Source: Prorocentrum cordatum (taxonomy: Eukaryota > Sar > Dinophyceae > Prorocentrales > Prorocentraceae). Taken from it: a stretch of DNA of 64,000 nucleotides. The stretch lies in assembly GCA_963575745.1 (NCBI GenBank), contig CAUYUJ010015282.1, positions 1,313,651 to 1,377,650 on the forward strand, read 5' to 3'. The notes beneath the pieces are model-generated. The model saw only the letters and a list, made by a program, of their open reading frames with translations, was not told the DNA's origin and did no database searches. Below, piece by piece: positions 42,781 through 54,155 of this stretch (positions within the stretch are counted from its first letter, which is position 1; each line of letters begins with the position of its first letter). The translations under genes and the position numbers were made by a program.

Positions 42781-43260
42781 TCATTTTTTCACGACCCCCT
42801 TGCAAAACCAGAGACGCAGTGCACACGCGCGCGTCGTCGCGCGCGCATGCCGAAATTATCCAAAAACCTTCGGTGTCGGAAGGATTTCGCCATCGAGATT
42901 CCAATAAACATACGAAAACACAGGGGGGTCGCAACACGGACTTGCTTTAAAAGCTTACGCGCGAACTCTTGCGAAATCTTTTCAGAAAACCATAGGTTTT
43001 TCAATATTTTCACAACATGCTACCAAACGGGCTTCGCGCGCGCGCATGTCGAAATTTGTCGAACGCCCTTGCGCGTGTGCCGTCGCGGGAATCCTCTGCA
43101 AAAAATGGGACGAAGTGCAGACGCGCGCGTCGTCGCGCGCGTATGCCGAAATCCTTCAAAATCCATCGGTTTCGGAAGGACTTCAAAATCGTGTGTCCAA
43201 AAAACATACAAAAACATAAGGTTTCGCAACACGGATGTTCAACAAACGCGTGCGCGCGCG
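42780..43260 (+). repeat. GCGCGCATGCCGAAATC repeat cluster
   Basis: Three or four units of about 120-160 bases sharing (i) ACGCGCGCGTCGTCGCGCGCGC followed by ATGCCGAAAT, (ii) a GGAAGGA(C/T)TT word and (iii) CATACAAAAACATAAGG..CGCAACACGGA. Same family as segments at 33.1-33.3 and 33.97 kb. Any similarity between the predicted Arg-rich peptides comes from the repeats. Confidence 0.65.
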
Positions 43261-43261
43261 T

Positions 43262-43483
43262 TCTTGCGTCGTCGTCGTCGTCGTCGCCGTCATCCTTCCT
43301 CCCGCGTCGTCGTCGTCGTCGTCGCCTACGTCGTCCTCTGCCGTTCCTCGTGTTCGTCGTCGTCCTCTTTGGCGTCGTGGTCATTTCCGTCGTCGTTGTC
43401 GCCGTGGTCGTCCTTCCTCCGCCTCCCTCGTCGTCGACGTCGTCCGTCGTCGGCGTCTCGTCGTCGTCCCTCCTATTTCGTCG

Positions 43484-43515
<32 letters not shown>

Positions 43516-43705
43516 TTCCCCCCTCCCTCGTCGTTGTCGTCGTCGGCGTCGCCGTCCTTCCTCCTTCTTCGTCGTTCGCGTCGTCGCCGTCCTCCCTCCT
43601 CCCTCGTCGTTGTCGTCGTTGTCGCCGTCGTCGTCCTCCCTCCTCCCTCGTCGTCGTCGTCGGCGTCGGCGTCGTCGTCGTCGTCTTCGTCGTCATCGAC
43701 GTCGG

Positions 43706-43736
<31 letters not shown>

Positions 43737-43985
43737 TGCGTCGTTGACGTCGTCGTCGTCGTCGTCGTCGTCGCTGTCGTCGTTGTCGTCGTCGTCGGCA
43801 TCGTCATCGCCGTCGTTGTCATCGTCGTCGTCATCGGCGTCGGCGTCGGCGTTGGCGTCGTCGTCGGTGTCGTCGTCGTCGTTGTCGTCGTTGTCGCGTC
43901 GTCGGTGTCGTCGTGGTCGTTGTCGGCGGCGTCGTCGTCGTCGTTGTCGCTGTCGTCGTCGGCGTCGCTGTCGTTGCCAAGTGCC
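43262..43985 (+). repeat. (GTC)n microsatellite, about 720 bp
   Basis: Almost pure imperfect GTC/GCC/CTC triplets. It yields 170-430 codon frames on both strands (Ser/Val/Arg; Thr/Asp), all artefacts. Confidence 0.92.
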
Positions 43986-44094
43986 ATATCGTAAGTACCC
44001 ACCGTCACGGTCTTAAGAGATTTTGTAAACCAAGTTGCGGGTGGCTGGGTGGATGATTGCGTGAGCAGTGGAGTTGTCAATTTCAAGTTCGGCA

Positions 44095-44330
44095 AGTGAA
44101 TTGCACCACATAGACTGCACCACGTGAATATGGTGTCAGTTAGATTGTACCTCGCTGATTGCACCGCACAAATTGCGCAGCGCGTCGGTTGCACCATATA
44201 TGTTGCGCCACGTAGATAGCACCATGTACAAGACACAACATATTTTACCCAGCCTAAGCTGAACAACTTAACTTGCGCCACCCGTATTCCACAGCATGCA
44301 TTTCTCCACATAAGTTGCGCACCATATAGT
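44095..44330 (+). repeat. GCACCACATAGA degenerate units
   Basis: A run of 15-18 bp units such as TTGCACCACATAGACTGCACC and TTGCACCATATATG. It ends about 60 bases before the LINE RT relic. Confidence 0.7.
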
Positions 44331-44394
44331 GGTAGAACAACACGGTGTTGGGCCCATGGTGGTTAATGCCCGTATAGAAACACACAGACAGTAA

Positions 44395-46947
44395 GGCTCT
44401 GTTCAAAAATTGACCCACGATTGCCGGAACATGACCGACCCATTGCCACGATTCCGTTAGTATACAAGTTGTTTTCGCGACTCATGTAAAACAGGCTACA
44501 CGAAGCATTCGGCTCACACCAAAGCGCCGACCAAACCGGCTTCCGCCCAGGGCGAAACACCGCCGACCATTTGTTCACATGATCTATTTTGCAAGAAACG
44601 GCGGACGAGTAGCAGGTAACCTGGTACCTCTGTGGGTGGCGACGGTCGACTTCAAATTATCCTGGCGAAGGTCCCAACCATATGCAGTCGTGGGTACCGT
44701 AATTGTGAATATCTGCTTCGGTGAAGCTCCCTATGGGGCCACGAAGCGCTACACTGGGCGGGGGGAACGCTGTACTGTGTGGGTGGTGCGCCGAATTAGG
44801 TTTCCAGGACGCATGCGGACGGTCCCACTGAGGGCTTCGGTGGAGCTCCCTATGGGGCCACGAAGCGCTCTACTGAGTGAGTGAAAATGCCAAATTGGGC
44901 TTCCGGGACGCATGCGGACGGTCCCGCTGGGGGCTTCGGTGGAGCCCCCTTTATGGGGCCACGAAACGCTGCACTGCGCGGGTGAAAATGCCAAATTGCA
45001 TTTCCCGAACGCATACGGACGGTGGCATTGGAGCCTTGGGTGGAGCCCCCTATGGGGCCACGAACCGCTGCACTGGGTGGGTGGAAATGCCAAATTGGGC
45101 TTCCGGGGCGCATGCGGACGGGGGCACTGGGGCCTTCGGTGGAGCTCCTTATGGGGCCACGAACCGCTGTACTGGGTGTCCGAAACGCTGTACTGGGCGT
45201 GCGGGACGCATACGGACGGTAGCAATGGGACCTTCGGTGGGGCTCCTCATGGTGCCACGAAGCGCTGTATTGGGTGGGTGAAACGCAGGGAGGAGGGGGA
45301 GGAAGGCCACGAAACGCTGTACTGGGTGTGCGGGACGCATGCGGACAGTAGCCTTGGGACCTTCGGTGGAGCTCCCTATGGGGCCACGACACGCTGTACT
45401 GGGTGTGCGGGACGCATGCGGACGGTAGCACTGGGACCTTCGGTGGGGCTCCTTATGGGGCCACGAAACGCTGTGCTGGGTGTGCGGGACGCATGCGGAC
45501 GGTAGCACTGGGACCTTCGGTGGGGTTGCCTATGGGGCCACGAAACGCTGTACTGGGTGGGTGAAACGCAGGGAGGAGGGGGAGGAGGGCCACGAAACGC
45601 TGTACTGGGAGTGCGGACGCATGCGGACGGTGGAGGAGGAGGGGGAAGAGGAGGAGAGAAGGAACACGCGGGGACTGTCTCTTCAAAACGAGGACCCAGC
45701 ACCACAGGATGGTTGGGAAAAATTCATGTGATAGTGTCACACACGAGAGCATCTGGGTGGCATTAGCGGAGTAAGGTGTCCAACGACCGTACATACGCCT
45801 TTTGGAAAGAGCCCCAATCCGCACCGATCGCACGAGCAAGCCTTTCTCCATCGAGCGAGGCGCTACACAGGGGGACCCTCTCAGCTTTCTCCTTTTCAAC
45901 AGCGTCACAGAACAATTGATGCGACCACGGACGTCCCATTGGGATGAACAACGGATCGGTTTCCGACTTGGGCACCAGGCTAGGGTAAGATTCAGAAACC
46001 TACGCTTCGCTGAGGACATACTGCGGATATATTCATCTTTTGGTCACATCACGAACATGCTGTCCTCAGCAAGAAAACGTCACACGTCGGCTTACATTTG
46101 CACCCCAACAAGACGAAGGTTCTACACAATGGCCACGGACTTGCTCGCAGGGGACGACCACCAGCACACGAACACGCGAATGGCAACCGAAGTGATACCT
46201 CCTTACCGCTTCATTGAACATTTGGGCACACGGATACAGTTTTCTGGGCAGCACAAAGCCGAATGTTACATCATAATTGCCACTGCGTGGAAGAAATTAT
46301 ATACGCTGAAACAGGAACGAACCGATAGAACGTATTCTTTACGCGACCGGCTCCGGCTCATCATTGGTACGGTTACACCTATTGCGTTGCATGGCAGCGA
46401 AAGGTGGACACTCACAACAGACATGCAAAACACATTGAACAAGGTTCAGCGCCAGATGTTCGGTATGATCGTGCGAGTGCCGAGACGACCAATGTCGCCC
46501 AGTGCGCCCCCAGACGCCTATCAAGGTCTCGACCATGGCGCTCACGCCGTCTCCAACCCCAACATCCAGCCGACCACCGACGACATCGACGCCGACGCCC
46601 TACTGGAATCTTGGCCGGACTAGATCAAACGTGCCACCCACGAAGCGTTACGACGAACTCGTGAATATAATTTGAGCGAATCGGCCACTGTTCACAAGCA
46701 GAAAAAGTGGACATGGGCACAACAAATTGTTTTTATGGATACATCAGAATGGCTGGTGCAAGTTATTAGTTGGGCTCCACACGTTGAGTTGCATACTTCG
46801 ACCCAGCGACGCCCAGGGCGGCCCAAGACTCGATGGATGGATGATGTCAAACATCATGTGCTGACAACCGTTGGTTGCGACAGTTGGGCACGTGTGACAA
46901 AGTCAGAGGAATTCAACCGCGTGCAGGACGAGTTCGGCAAGACGTGA
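44395..46947 (+). pseudogene. LINE-type reverse transcriptase, split by a tandem array
   Basis: The first part (44395-44660) reads DRPIATIPLVYKLFSRLM, stop, HEAFGSHQSADQTGFRPGRN, TADHLFT and, after a frame change, PLWVATVDFK, the motif A region. About 1.07 kb of tandem repeat follows. RT resumes at about 45722 (CDSVTHESIWVALAE, stop, GVQRPYIRLL). It continues in one frame through FSIERGATQGDPLSFLLFN (motif B), NLRFAEDIL (motif C) and LNKVQRQMFGMIV to TAG 46623. A C-terminal tail follows to 46947 (WTWAQQIVF, RRPGRPKTRWMDDV). Motif C is AED rather than ADD, so a catalytic Asp is Glu. With at least two stops, frame changes, the insertion and a mutated catalytic box, it is clearly dead. No 5' endonuclease was recognised. 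Confidence 0.85.
44665..45720 (+). repeat. Tandem array inside the LINE RT (about 75-120 bp units)
   Basis: Roughly ten units, each with GACGCATGCGGACGGT, a variable CACTGGGACCTTCGGTGG part and TATGGGGCCACGAAACGCTG. The first units are longer (about 115-120) and carry AAAATGCCAAATTG; later ones shorten to about 75-80 with CTGTACTGGGTGTGCGG, and two contain GGGAGGAGGGGGAGGA. Open frames over it are repeat artefacts. Confidence 0.88.
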
Positions 46948-46949
46948 GC

Positions 46950-49949
46950 GGACCTCGGCATCCCCGGCAGCTCCCTCGCGGAGCCTTGCGCCGGCTCCTG
47001 TTCCGGTTCCTGCTTTTTAGAAACACGCATCTACCTATGATTATACATATATATATGTATGTAGACAAATGTACCTACACATGTGTGCCCTAGTAGCACC
47101 ACAAGGCACGTCGGCTTCGTGTTCACATGTGTACAGCGAATTCACCCGAAGTGAATGGAATGGCTCAGTTGACGCTTAGATTGTGCAGGCGTGTCGAGTC
47201 AGGGTTCGTCACGAGATCCTCACGGTTACTATACGATGTTTGCCGACGGTTAAAAGCATGGGTTAGACATATGTTTGTTCACCTGGTTTGCAAGGTTAAG
47301 TTCAAAAGTACCACCGCCGCTTTAGAGGTACAGCGGTTGACTGATCGCACGTGCGGAGTCCGATCCAGGTCTAAATCTATTTTTATATCCGCAGGCTTGA
47401 CGAGACCAGGTTTGAGACGAAGCGAGGCTTGTCAAGTTGCTCCCATTCCAACGAGCCGTGCGCAAAATTGGTCAACGTAACAATTCCGAGCGGTATCGAG
47501 ACTCCAATATCAATCGGAAGCTAATCATGGGAGTCGCGCGTGTCCTCGCAAGTCGGAGGCTAGAGTGCACCAGCGCACTAGTATGTGGTAGTCGACGAGA
47601 ACGCGCCGGTTTAGCGTCGATCAGCGTCTGTTCGCATCGATTCGCAAGAACCAGCAAGATGGTATGGGAGGCTCCCATGACCTGCCGCCGAAGAATATCC
47701 AACCCTTTCAAAATCATAGTCTAGTTTGGACCAGCAGTCTAACTCCAGGATCCAGCCTGGGTGACCCGTCCGCCGACGGCCTCGCACCCCCCAGGCGGCG
47801 CAACGCCCCGCGAGCGGAGAAGTAGAGAATAAGAATGCGTTTGGGATTGTTGTTCTATCGCTGGCAAGCTTACTTGCGTGGCGTTCCCCCCCGCCCCCCG
47901 CCGCGTTTTCAAACAGTGCTGGGCCGAAAAGTCGTGCAAGTGAGTCCCGATGTGCGTGTAGACCAGATTTCCTTTCGGGCCTCGCCCCCCTTCCCCCCCT
48001 TTTTCACGCAAGTGAATTCGCCAGGGTCTGAAGAAAAACAGCCTCTCAGGAGGGTGAGGAGGAGACCGCTAAGAAGCAGGATGGCCAGCCAGGAGAGGAC
48101 GTCGGCGGCGACGGGAAAACACCAACGGCACGACGACGCGACGACGGCGGCGCCATCGTCGTCATCATTTCTGTCTCCTGCTGTCCCGCCTCCCCTTCTT
48201 TTCGTCCCTATCCCCCTTCTCCTCTTTCCGTCATCGCCGCCATCCTTTCCATGTTTCTCGTCTTCCTCGTCCCCCGCACCCTCCCGCTCCCTCCTCCCCT
48301 CCATCCCTCCTCCACAGAATCCTTTTGCTATATTTGGAAACAGCCCGGCCCAACGCTGCACAGTACATACGATGCCCTTGCGGCAGAAGGCCCTAAACAA
48401 CTTTACACAGTGACGCTGGGGGGCCACGATGGGGGGATTGGGATAGGGACAGAAGCAGAGATTCCGCGTCCGGGAAGCCGCAGGAGGCCACGTCGCCAAA
48501 CCCGATCCCGGATCCGACAACCCACCATTAGTTGTTGGTGAGATTTGACAGACCAGTTGTGCAGGGAACTTCTCGAGCCCCGCTGCCTCCCTCACATCCT
48601 CAGTATGGATCCTCGTGTTATGGGGTTCCCGGAGATCCTTCCCATCCAATTTATATCTTCGAAATCGCCCGTCCTCGTCCATATTTCCATGACGAGTGGT
48701 ATCATCCCCGGTAACGCTAATCATCGATGTTCTCCTTCCCCTCGATCACCTCAACCTCGGTCTCTTGACGCTGACACTGGTGGCTGTGTCACGTGATGCA
48801 CGTCGAAGCCATGCTCACCCTCGGTCTCCTCCAACTCAGTCCTTCTGCTCGGTCTCCTCCTACGTCTGCTCGGTTTCCCCCTCCTCGCCTCTCTCTCCCT
48901 TCTCCTCTTGCTCGATCACCTCGCATCGATATTATCATCGATATTTTCCTCCTCGACCGAACTTCTCTTATTCATCTTTCTGCTCAATAGATAGATTGCG
49001 CTCATCATGGAATTCAGCAGCCTCATCCTCATTATCATCGATCTTCATCCTTACACATTCGTGCACCGTTCTTGATCTCACCCCCTGCTCAATACCCTTT
49101 CCTCCAGTCGTCCGTCGATGTCTTTCTCCTTTCTCTCCTAATTTGTTCTTCTCATAGTGTTCTGTCCGGTGCCGGGATAGCCCTCTTGAAGGGCATCGGA
49201 TTGTCTCTTCTCCATTGTTGTTGTTTCTCGCCCTGCTCCTCTTGGGTCGTCTTTCTTCCCTTGCCCGCCCTTTCCTTGCTGGCCACTGTCGCTCCTCACC
49301 TGTTCCCATCGTTGTGTATTCGCTCCCGTCGGCGGGCCGGTCAGGACAGCAACCCCGCCGGCGACGCCGCAGTGGTGCAGGCGGCCAAGGAACACGCCGG
49401 GCTCGCGGCTCCACTCCGCTCGACGTCGTCGTCGTCGAGCTCGTCCTCGCTGTCCTGCCGATGCTATGCCGTCCCGAGGCTCCTGATTGCAGGCGATCTT
49501 TCGCCCCCAGTCCTCGAGCTGCCCCCGAAAAGTCGGGTCGCTCAGAAAAGAGGGAAGAGTCGGGGATGCACCTTCAGGGGGCTCTTCGGACGCACCTGCA
49601 TCGAGGATGGACGCCCCCCCATCGTACATCCCAGAGTTGGGCCCAGAGTTATTGGTCCAGCCGAAAGCTCCCCAAAGTCGGGGGTTTGGGTCGCCATACA
49701 GCCGCCCCGGGTGGTGCCGTCGCCGCGGTTTGGCCAGAGATCCTCACTAGCAGAATGTTCCACTGACTGGCCTGTCAGTGGAGCACCGTTGACAGCGGCA
49801 GTTTCAAACGCGTGTGTATGTATCGGAGTATATTTCGAACGAGGTCCACGACTAATCTTCGAAGCGTCCGTAGCAGGTTTGAGAACGAGGCATGCGTACA
49901 GTGCTAGCGCCTCCTAGCCGCCGCGCCCTGCTACCCGATCCCCCACTTA

Positions 49950-49950
<1 letters not shown>
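46950..49950. other. Spacer, no gene recognised
   Basis: A short frame at 47127-47480 (+) has normal composition but no recognisable family. 48.1-49.3 kb is pyrimidine-rich in patches. On the minus strand about 49640-49450 there is an exon-like reading (MYDGGASILDAGASEEPPEG followed by FLSDPTFRGQLEDWGRKIAC). It has good composition but no family match and no clear splice sites. Confidence 0.35.
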
Positions 49951-49954
<4 letters not shown>

Positions 49955-50000
<46 letters not shown>

Positions 50001-50002
50001 CG
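49955..50002. repeat. (TA)n microsatellite
   Basis: About 22 TA units, an apparently unoccupied counterpart of the (TA)n runs that flank the retroelement. A (GA)n/(GGA)n stretch follows at 50145-50275. Confidence 0.9.
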
Positions 50003-50275
50003 CGTGGTAATTGATCGAAGACGCTTAAGGCGAACCACCGCCGCCCCCTTTCTCGTGGGAGCGCCTATGTGGCCAAACGTTGGGCCGAAGTATTGCCAAG
50101 CTACCGGGCAACGGATTCCCCAGGCCGTTTGGAGAGGAAGGCAATGAGAGAGACAGAGAGAGAAAGAGAGAGAGAGAGAGATTGAGACAGAGGATGAGTG
50201 GGAGGAGGAAGAGACGGAAGTTGTACAGGAGGAGGAAGGCGGAGGAGGGGGAGGAGGGGGAGGAGTAGAAGGAGG

Positions 50276-50535
50276 CTTCGTGGGGCCTCTTGAGGGCTTC
50301 CTGGAGTGCTCTGGGGACCTCATGGGGCTGCTTTCGGTCCTCTTTAGGCCTCTTGGGGGCCTATACAGAGCCGCTGTGTCTTCGGAGGCCATCTTAGGGG
50401 GTCTCAGTGCGTCGTCTTGGGGCCCTCTTGGGACGCTTTCGGTCAGTCTTGGAGGTCTGTGGGGCCGTCGTGGGGGCCCCCTGGCATGTCTTGGGACCCT
50501 CTTGGTCTGACCTGGGGTGATCTTGCAGGCATCTG
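50276..50535 (+). repeat. GGGCCNTCTTGG-type degenerate repeat
   Basis: Words such as CTCTTGGGGGCC and GTCTTGGAGG every 15-30 bases; related to the blocks at 31.83 and 51.12 kb and reversed at 30.45 kb. Confidence 0.55.
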
Positions 50536-50639
50536 GGGCCGTCGGAAGCCCGAACTGGCGAGAACGCGAAAATCATTTGAAAACCAACGGAACATCAATG
50601 GTAGCCAGCGCGGAACCCAAACAGTAATTTGTTGCCATC

Positions 50640-51000
50640 TATGCGACGTGATCTAGTTGTTGCAATCAATGTGATCCAATCTAGGTGGTGCAGTCCATGC
50701 GGTGCGATTTGTGTGGTGCGAAGCAATGCAACGCAATGCCAAGAAGTGTTGTGCAATGCAAAGCGAGGACTAGCAACGCAAAGCAGTGCAGAGCAGTACA
50801 AAGCAATTCAAAACAACACACAGAAATGCAAAGTAACGCAATGAGAGCAGTGACAAAGCAATGTAGTGCAGTCAAAGCGGTACAAAGCCATGCAAAGCAA
50901 TGCAAAGCTATGCAAAGCTATGCGAAGCAATGCAAAGCAATGCGGCGCAATGCGCAGCAATGCATAGCAATGCAACGCAATGCACAGCAACGCGGCGACG
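50640..51000 (+). repeat. Reversed GCACCACATAGA units then GCAATGCAAA array
   Basis: 50640-50715 holds the reverse complement of the GCACCACATAGATTG units. 50725-51000 is an irregular array of GCAATGCAAA / GCAGTACAAA 8-10 bp words. A similar GCCAAGCAATGCC word cluster occurs at 60.42-60.46 kb. Confidence 0.75.
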
Positions 51001-51114
51001 GGCGGCGACGAGCCGGCCGGACCGCCACTGGGGCCCAGCGGCGGCGACGGCGACGCGCCGGCCAGACGTAGAGCACACGTAAGAACCCCGAACTGCAAGC
51101 ACTGTTTGGGGAAT

Positions 51115-51835
51115 GATCGGGGTCGCTCGAGGCCCTCTTCGAGGGCCTCTTGAAGCCCTCGTGGGCCGTATCGGGGGGCCTCTTGTGCCGTCTTGAAGAC
51201 ATCTTGGGCCTTGTCGGGTCCATTTTGGGCCGTCTTGGAGGCGTTGTGTGGCCATCTTGGGCTCCCTTGGGGCCGTCGTGGGCGTTTTGGATGCCATCTT
51301 GGACCATCTTGGAGGCCATCATAAGCGGGAAAGCCGTTGGGATACCCAGTTTGCAGTTGGCACAGGTGGCCTGCGGGATGCGCCGAGACCTTTTTGGGAT
51401 CCTTTTGGAAGGATTCAAACGGTCACATCCAGCACGGCAAGACCCTCTCTTGCAGGCAACAGGGGGCGGCGCATTTGGTGGTTTTCGTTTCATCCCGCCT
51501 CCGTGCCCAGGTTGTGGATCAGAGGCCTCCTGGGAACTCTGGGGAGGCTTCTCGGAAGCATGTGTGAGGCAGTTTTGGGGTGGCTTGGGGATTCTTGGGG
51601 ACCTCTTGGCGGCCTCTTAGGTTTTTTCGTGAGACCTCATAGGCTTCCTGGGGTTTCTCAGGGGACCTCTTCGGGGCCTGCTGGCGGTATCAGGGGCCAT
51701 CCTGGAGCGGAAGGCTCGACATGCCAGTTCGTGTTTCCCCTCTTGGGCCTCTCGTTGGGCCCGTCTTGGGGCCCTTCGGCCTAAAGAGACGACAAGGCCC
51801 AAGACCGCCCAGGAGCGCCTAGGAGCGCCCAGAAT
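51115..51835 (+). repeat. GGGCCNTCTTGG-type degenerate repeat, long copy
   Basis: About 700 bases with CTTGGGCC, GTCTTGGAGGC and CTTGGGG words at irregular 15-35 base spacing. Predicted Gly/Trp/Leu-rich peptides reflect the repeats; no domain is present. Confidence 0.55.
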
Positions 51836-51895
51836 TCCGGGCTGGGGGGCCCTTCAAGGGTAACTTACCAATTTTCAGGGCAGAGTCTGAAGGCC

Positions 51896-52060
51896 TTGAG
51901 GACATTCCACGTCGTGCCTACCGGAACGGTGGCGGAGAAAGTCCTAAATTGGTTGTCGCCCCCATTTCTATCGGGCGAGGGCGCTTTGGTTGCCTATGCC
52001 GACAACGCGGAGGGAGTCGTTCTAGCGTTGCGTGTTTACCGGGGAAGCGCGTTCCAGCAG
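51896..52060 (+). pseudogene. Possible reverse transcriptase scrap
   Basis: One frame reads VLNWLSPPFLSGEGALVAYA and continues DNAEGVVLALRV, recalling the box around the catalytic ADD of dinoflagellate LINE RTs (here ADN). It is only about 50 codons long, has no other RT box nearby and is followed by a GTC/GCC microsatellite. It may be chance. Confidence 0.2.
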
Positions 52061-52129
52061 CCCACGGCGTGCGATCACTGCGTTCTGTCCGAGCGAGAGC
52101 GCTCTAGCAGCTCGAGCAGAAATCCTGGG

Positions 52130-52400
52130 CGTGTCGCCGCCGTCGCCGCTCTCGCCACCGTTGCCCTCACCGTCGTCGCCGCCGTGGTCGTCGCCGTCGC
52201 CGCTGTCGCCTTCGCCAGTTCCGTCGCCGTTTCCGCCGCCTTCGCCGTCGTCGTCGTCGTAACCGCAGACGTTGCCGTCGGATCCTTCGCCGTCGTCGTC
52301 GCCTCCGTCGCCGCCGCCGCCGTTACCGCCGTTGTCGCCGCGGGCATCTTCGTCGTCGTGGCCGCCGCCCTTGCCGTCGCCGTCGCCACGGTCTTGTTGA
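52130..52400 (+). repeat. (GCC/GTC)n microsatellite
   Basis: Imperfect CGC-CGT-CGT triplets, giving Val/Ala and Thr/Ala frames. A second GTC run lies at 52857-53015. Confidence 0.85.
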
Positions 52401-52559
52401 ACAAGCGAAATATGATCATGATTGCCGTCGCGCACAGGAAGGAGCATCATTGCCGCCGATCCTCCGATCCCTGATTGCCAACTGAGCGTGGAATGAAGTT
52501 AGCGCCAGGGTCGCTCAGTGCCGTTATTTTCTGTCACCCTTACCCCATCCCCCTCCTCC

Positions 52560-53260
52560 CCCTCCTCCCGAGGAGGAGGAGGTGGAAAAGGGAGGATCCC
52601 ATAAACACATGATGAGAGGGAGGAGCAGGACGAGGAGGAGAAGAACAAGGAGCAGGACGAGGAGGAGGAAGCGGCAGCGTTCGGAGAACACCAATGCCGA
52701 CAGGAAGACAGGAAATCAGGAGGAGGAAGAGCGAGCAATATCCCCCCCCCACCCGGGGCCGGAGGCCCCCTGGCCCGGCGGGGGTTCTGGGCGCCGGCGA
52801 CTGGGGGCAGGAGGACGGCGCCGAGGACGCGGGCTGGCTCGAGGCGGCCCGCGCAGGGCGTCGTCGTCGTCGTCGCCATCTTCGTCGTCGCCGTCGTCGC
52901 CGGCGTCGTCGTCGTCATCGTTGTCTTCGTCGTCTTCGTTGCCGTCGTCTTCGTGCCAGTCGTCGTCTTTGTCGTCGCCTTCGTCTTCTTCGTCGTCGTC
53001 CTCGCTGTCGTTTTCGATTCGGAGGAGGATGAGACGAAGGCCGAGTAGCAGGAGGAGAGTGGAGGGGAAGGAAGGGGAAGGAGGAGGAGCAGAGGGAGGA
53101 GGGGAGAGGGAGGAGGAGAGTGGAGAGGGGAGGAAGAGGGGGAGGGCGAAAGGGGTTGGTGAGGGCAAGGGAAGGGGAAGGTCAGGAGGAGGAATGGAAA
53201 GGGAGGGAAGAGATGCGAGGGAGATGAGCAGGAGGAGGAGGAGGAGGAGGGCACCACCAC
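52560..53260 (+). repeat. Polypurine (GGA)n tracts around a GC-rich core
   Basis: Purine tracts at 52565-52740 and 53035-53260 bracket a GC-rich 52750-52860 segment and a GTC run. The core could be an exon (a frame reading LGAGDWGQEDGAEDAGWLEA), but nothing is recognised. Confidence 0.55.
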
Positions 53261-53547
53261 ATGAAACGAGTGCGCCGAGCAAGGATACGGGAAAATGTGA
53301 GACGAATGGAAAATACGAGTACGCGCAACGCGACAACAAAGAGAGAAGCCAGGCGGCGCGCACGACCAGCAGTCGTGGAGACGCACGGCGTGCCAGGCCA
53401 CGGGCTCGAGCGGCGGCATAGCAGAGCCAGGGCGCACGCCTGGCGGCGAGGCAACCAAGAAATTTCAAGGTGAATTGCACAAGGACGCCGAAGGGCGGCG
53501 GAGGAGCTAGAGGAGCACCCGCAGAAAAACAGTAGTGGCGAACTCAC

Positions 53548-53738
53548 CGTGCGACATGGTCCGACGGATCGCTTGCCGAGGAGGAGGAGGGAGGTCCATG
53601 TTCGAGCCATCGTCACCAGGCTCGGGATCGTGGAGCCTGCACTGTGTCCCGCGCTCGTACAGCGCGTACGTGAGATCTCCCAGGCATATCAACTCCCAGG
53701 ACTCCTCCAAGATATCCTGGGAGTCGCTGGCGGCTCGC
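53548..53738 (-). CDS. Candidate internal exon, minus strand
   Basis: On the minus strand GCGCAG|GCGAGC (AG at 53739-53740) opens a 191-base segment ending ..TCGCACG|GTGAGT (GT at 53546-53547), a near-consensus donor. It reads RAASDSQDILEESWELICLG and DLTYALYERGTQCRLHDPEP, then GDDGSNMDLPPPPRQAIRRT. The composition is balanced and globular-looking, unlike the shadow frames on the plus strand. No family is recognised. If real, neighbouring exons lie in purine-rich sequence on either side and were not found. Confidence 0.35.
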
Positions 53739-54155
53739 CTGCGCACGAGGCCGCCAGCGAAGCGGACGAAGTCACACGAGGCGGAGGAGGAGGAGGAGGA
53801 GGAGGAGGAGGAGGAGGAGGACCAGTGGAAACCCAAGAGTCATCAACGATGTTGGAATTAGCCCTCTCTCCAAGCTCCTTCTCCACAGACCCCTACAACG
53901 GTTCATTTCCATTGAGGGAGCTGCTTCGCTGGAAGACAACAGTTTGAAGGTCCTGAAGCGTGCCAAAACATTGTTTTCGGGATTCCAAAGCCTCGTATCA
54001 ACCTGACTGCTGCGCCTTGACGATGCAGAACCGTGCCAGAACGCCATGTTTGGGACTTCAACACAGCGAATCAACATAACTGTTGCACCCGCATAGTCCA
54101 GAATCCTTCTAAATCACAATTTCTGTTACGCTGATCATGGGAATCCGTGAAGCTC

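Noticed and set aside
43010-44311. 433-codon minus frame and 325-389-codon plus frames
   Set aside because: They translate a (GTC)n microsatellite (poly-Thr/Asp/Ser/Val/Arg) plus flanking dispersed repeat.
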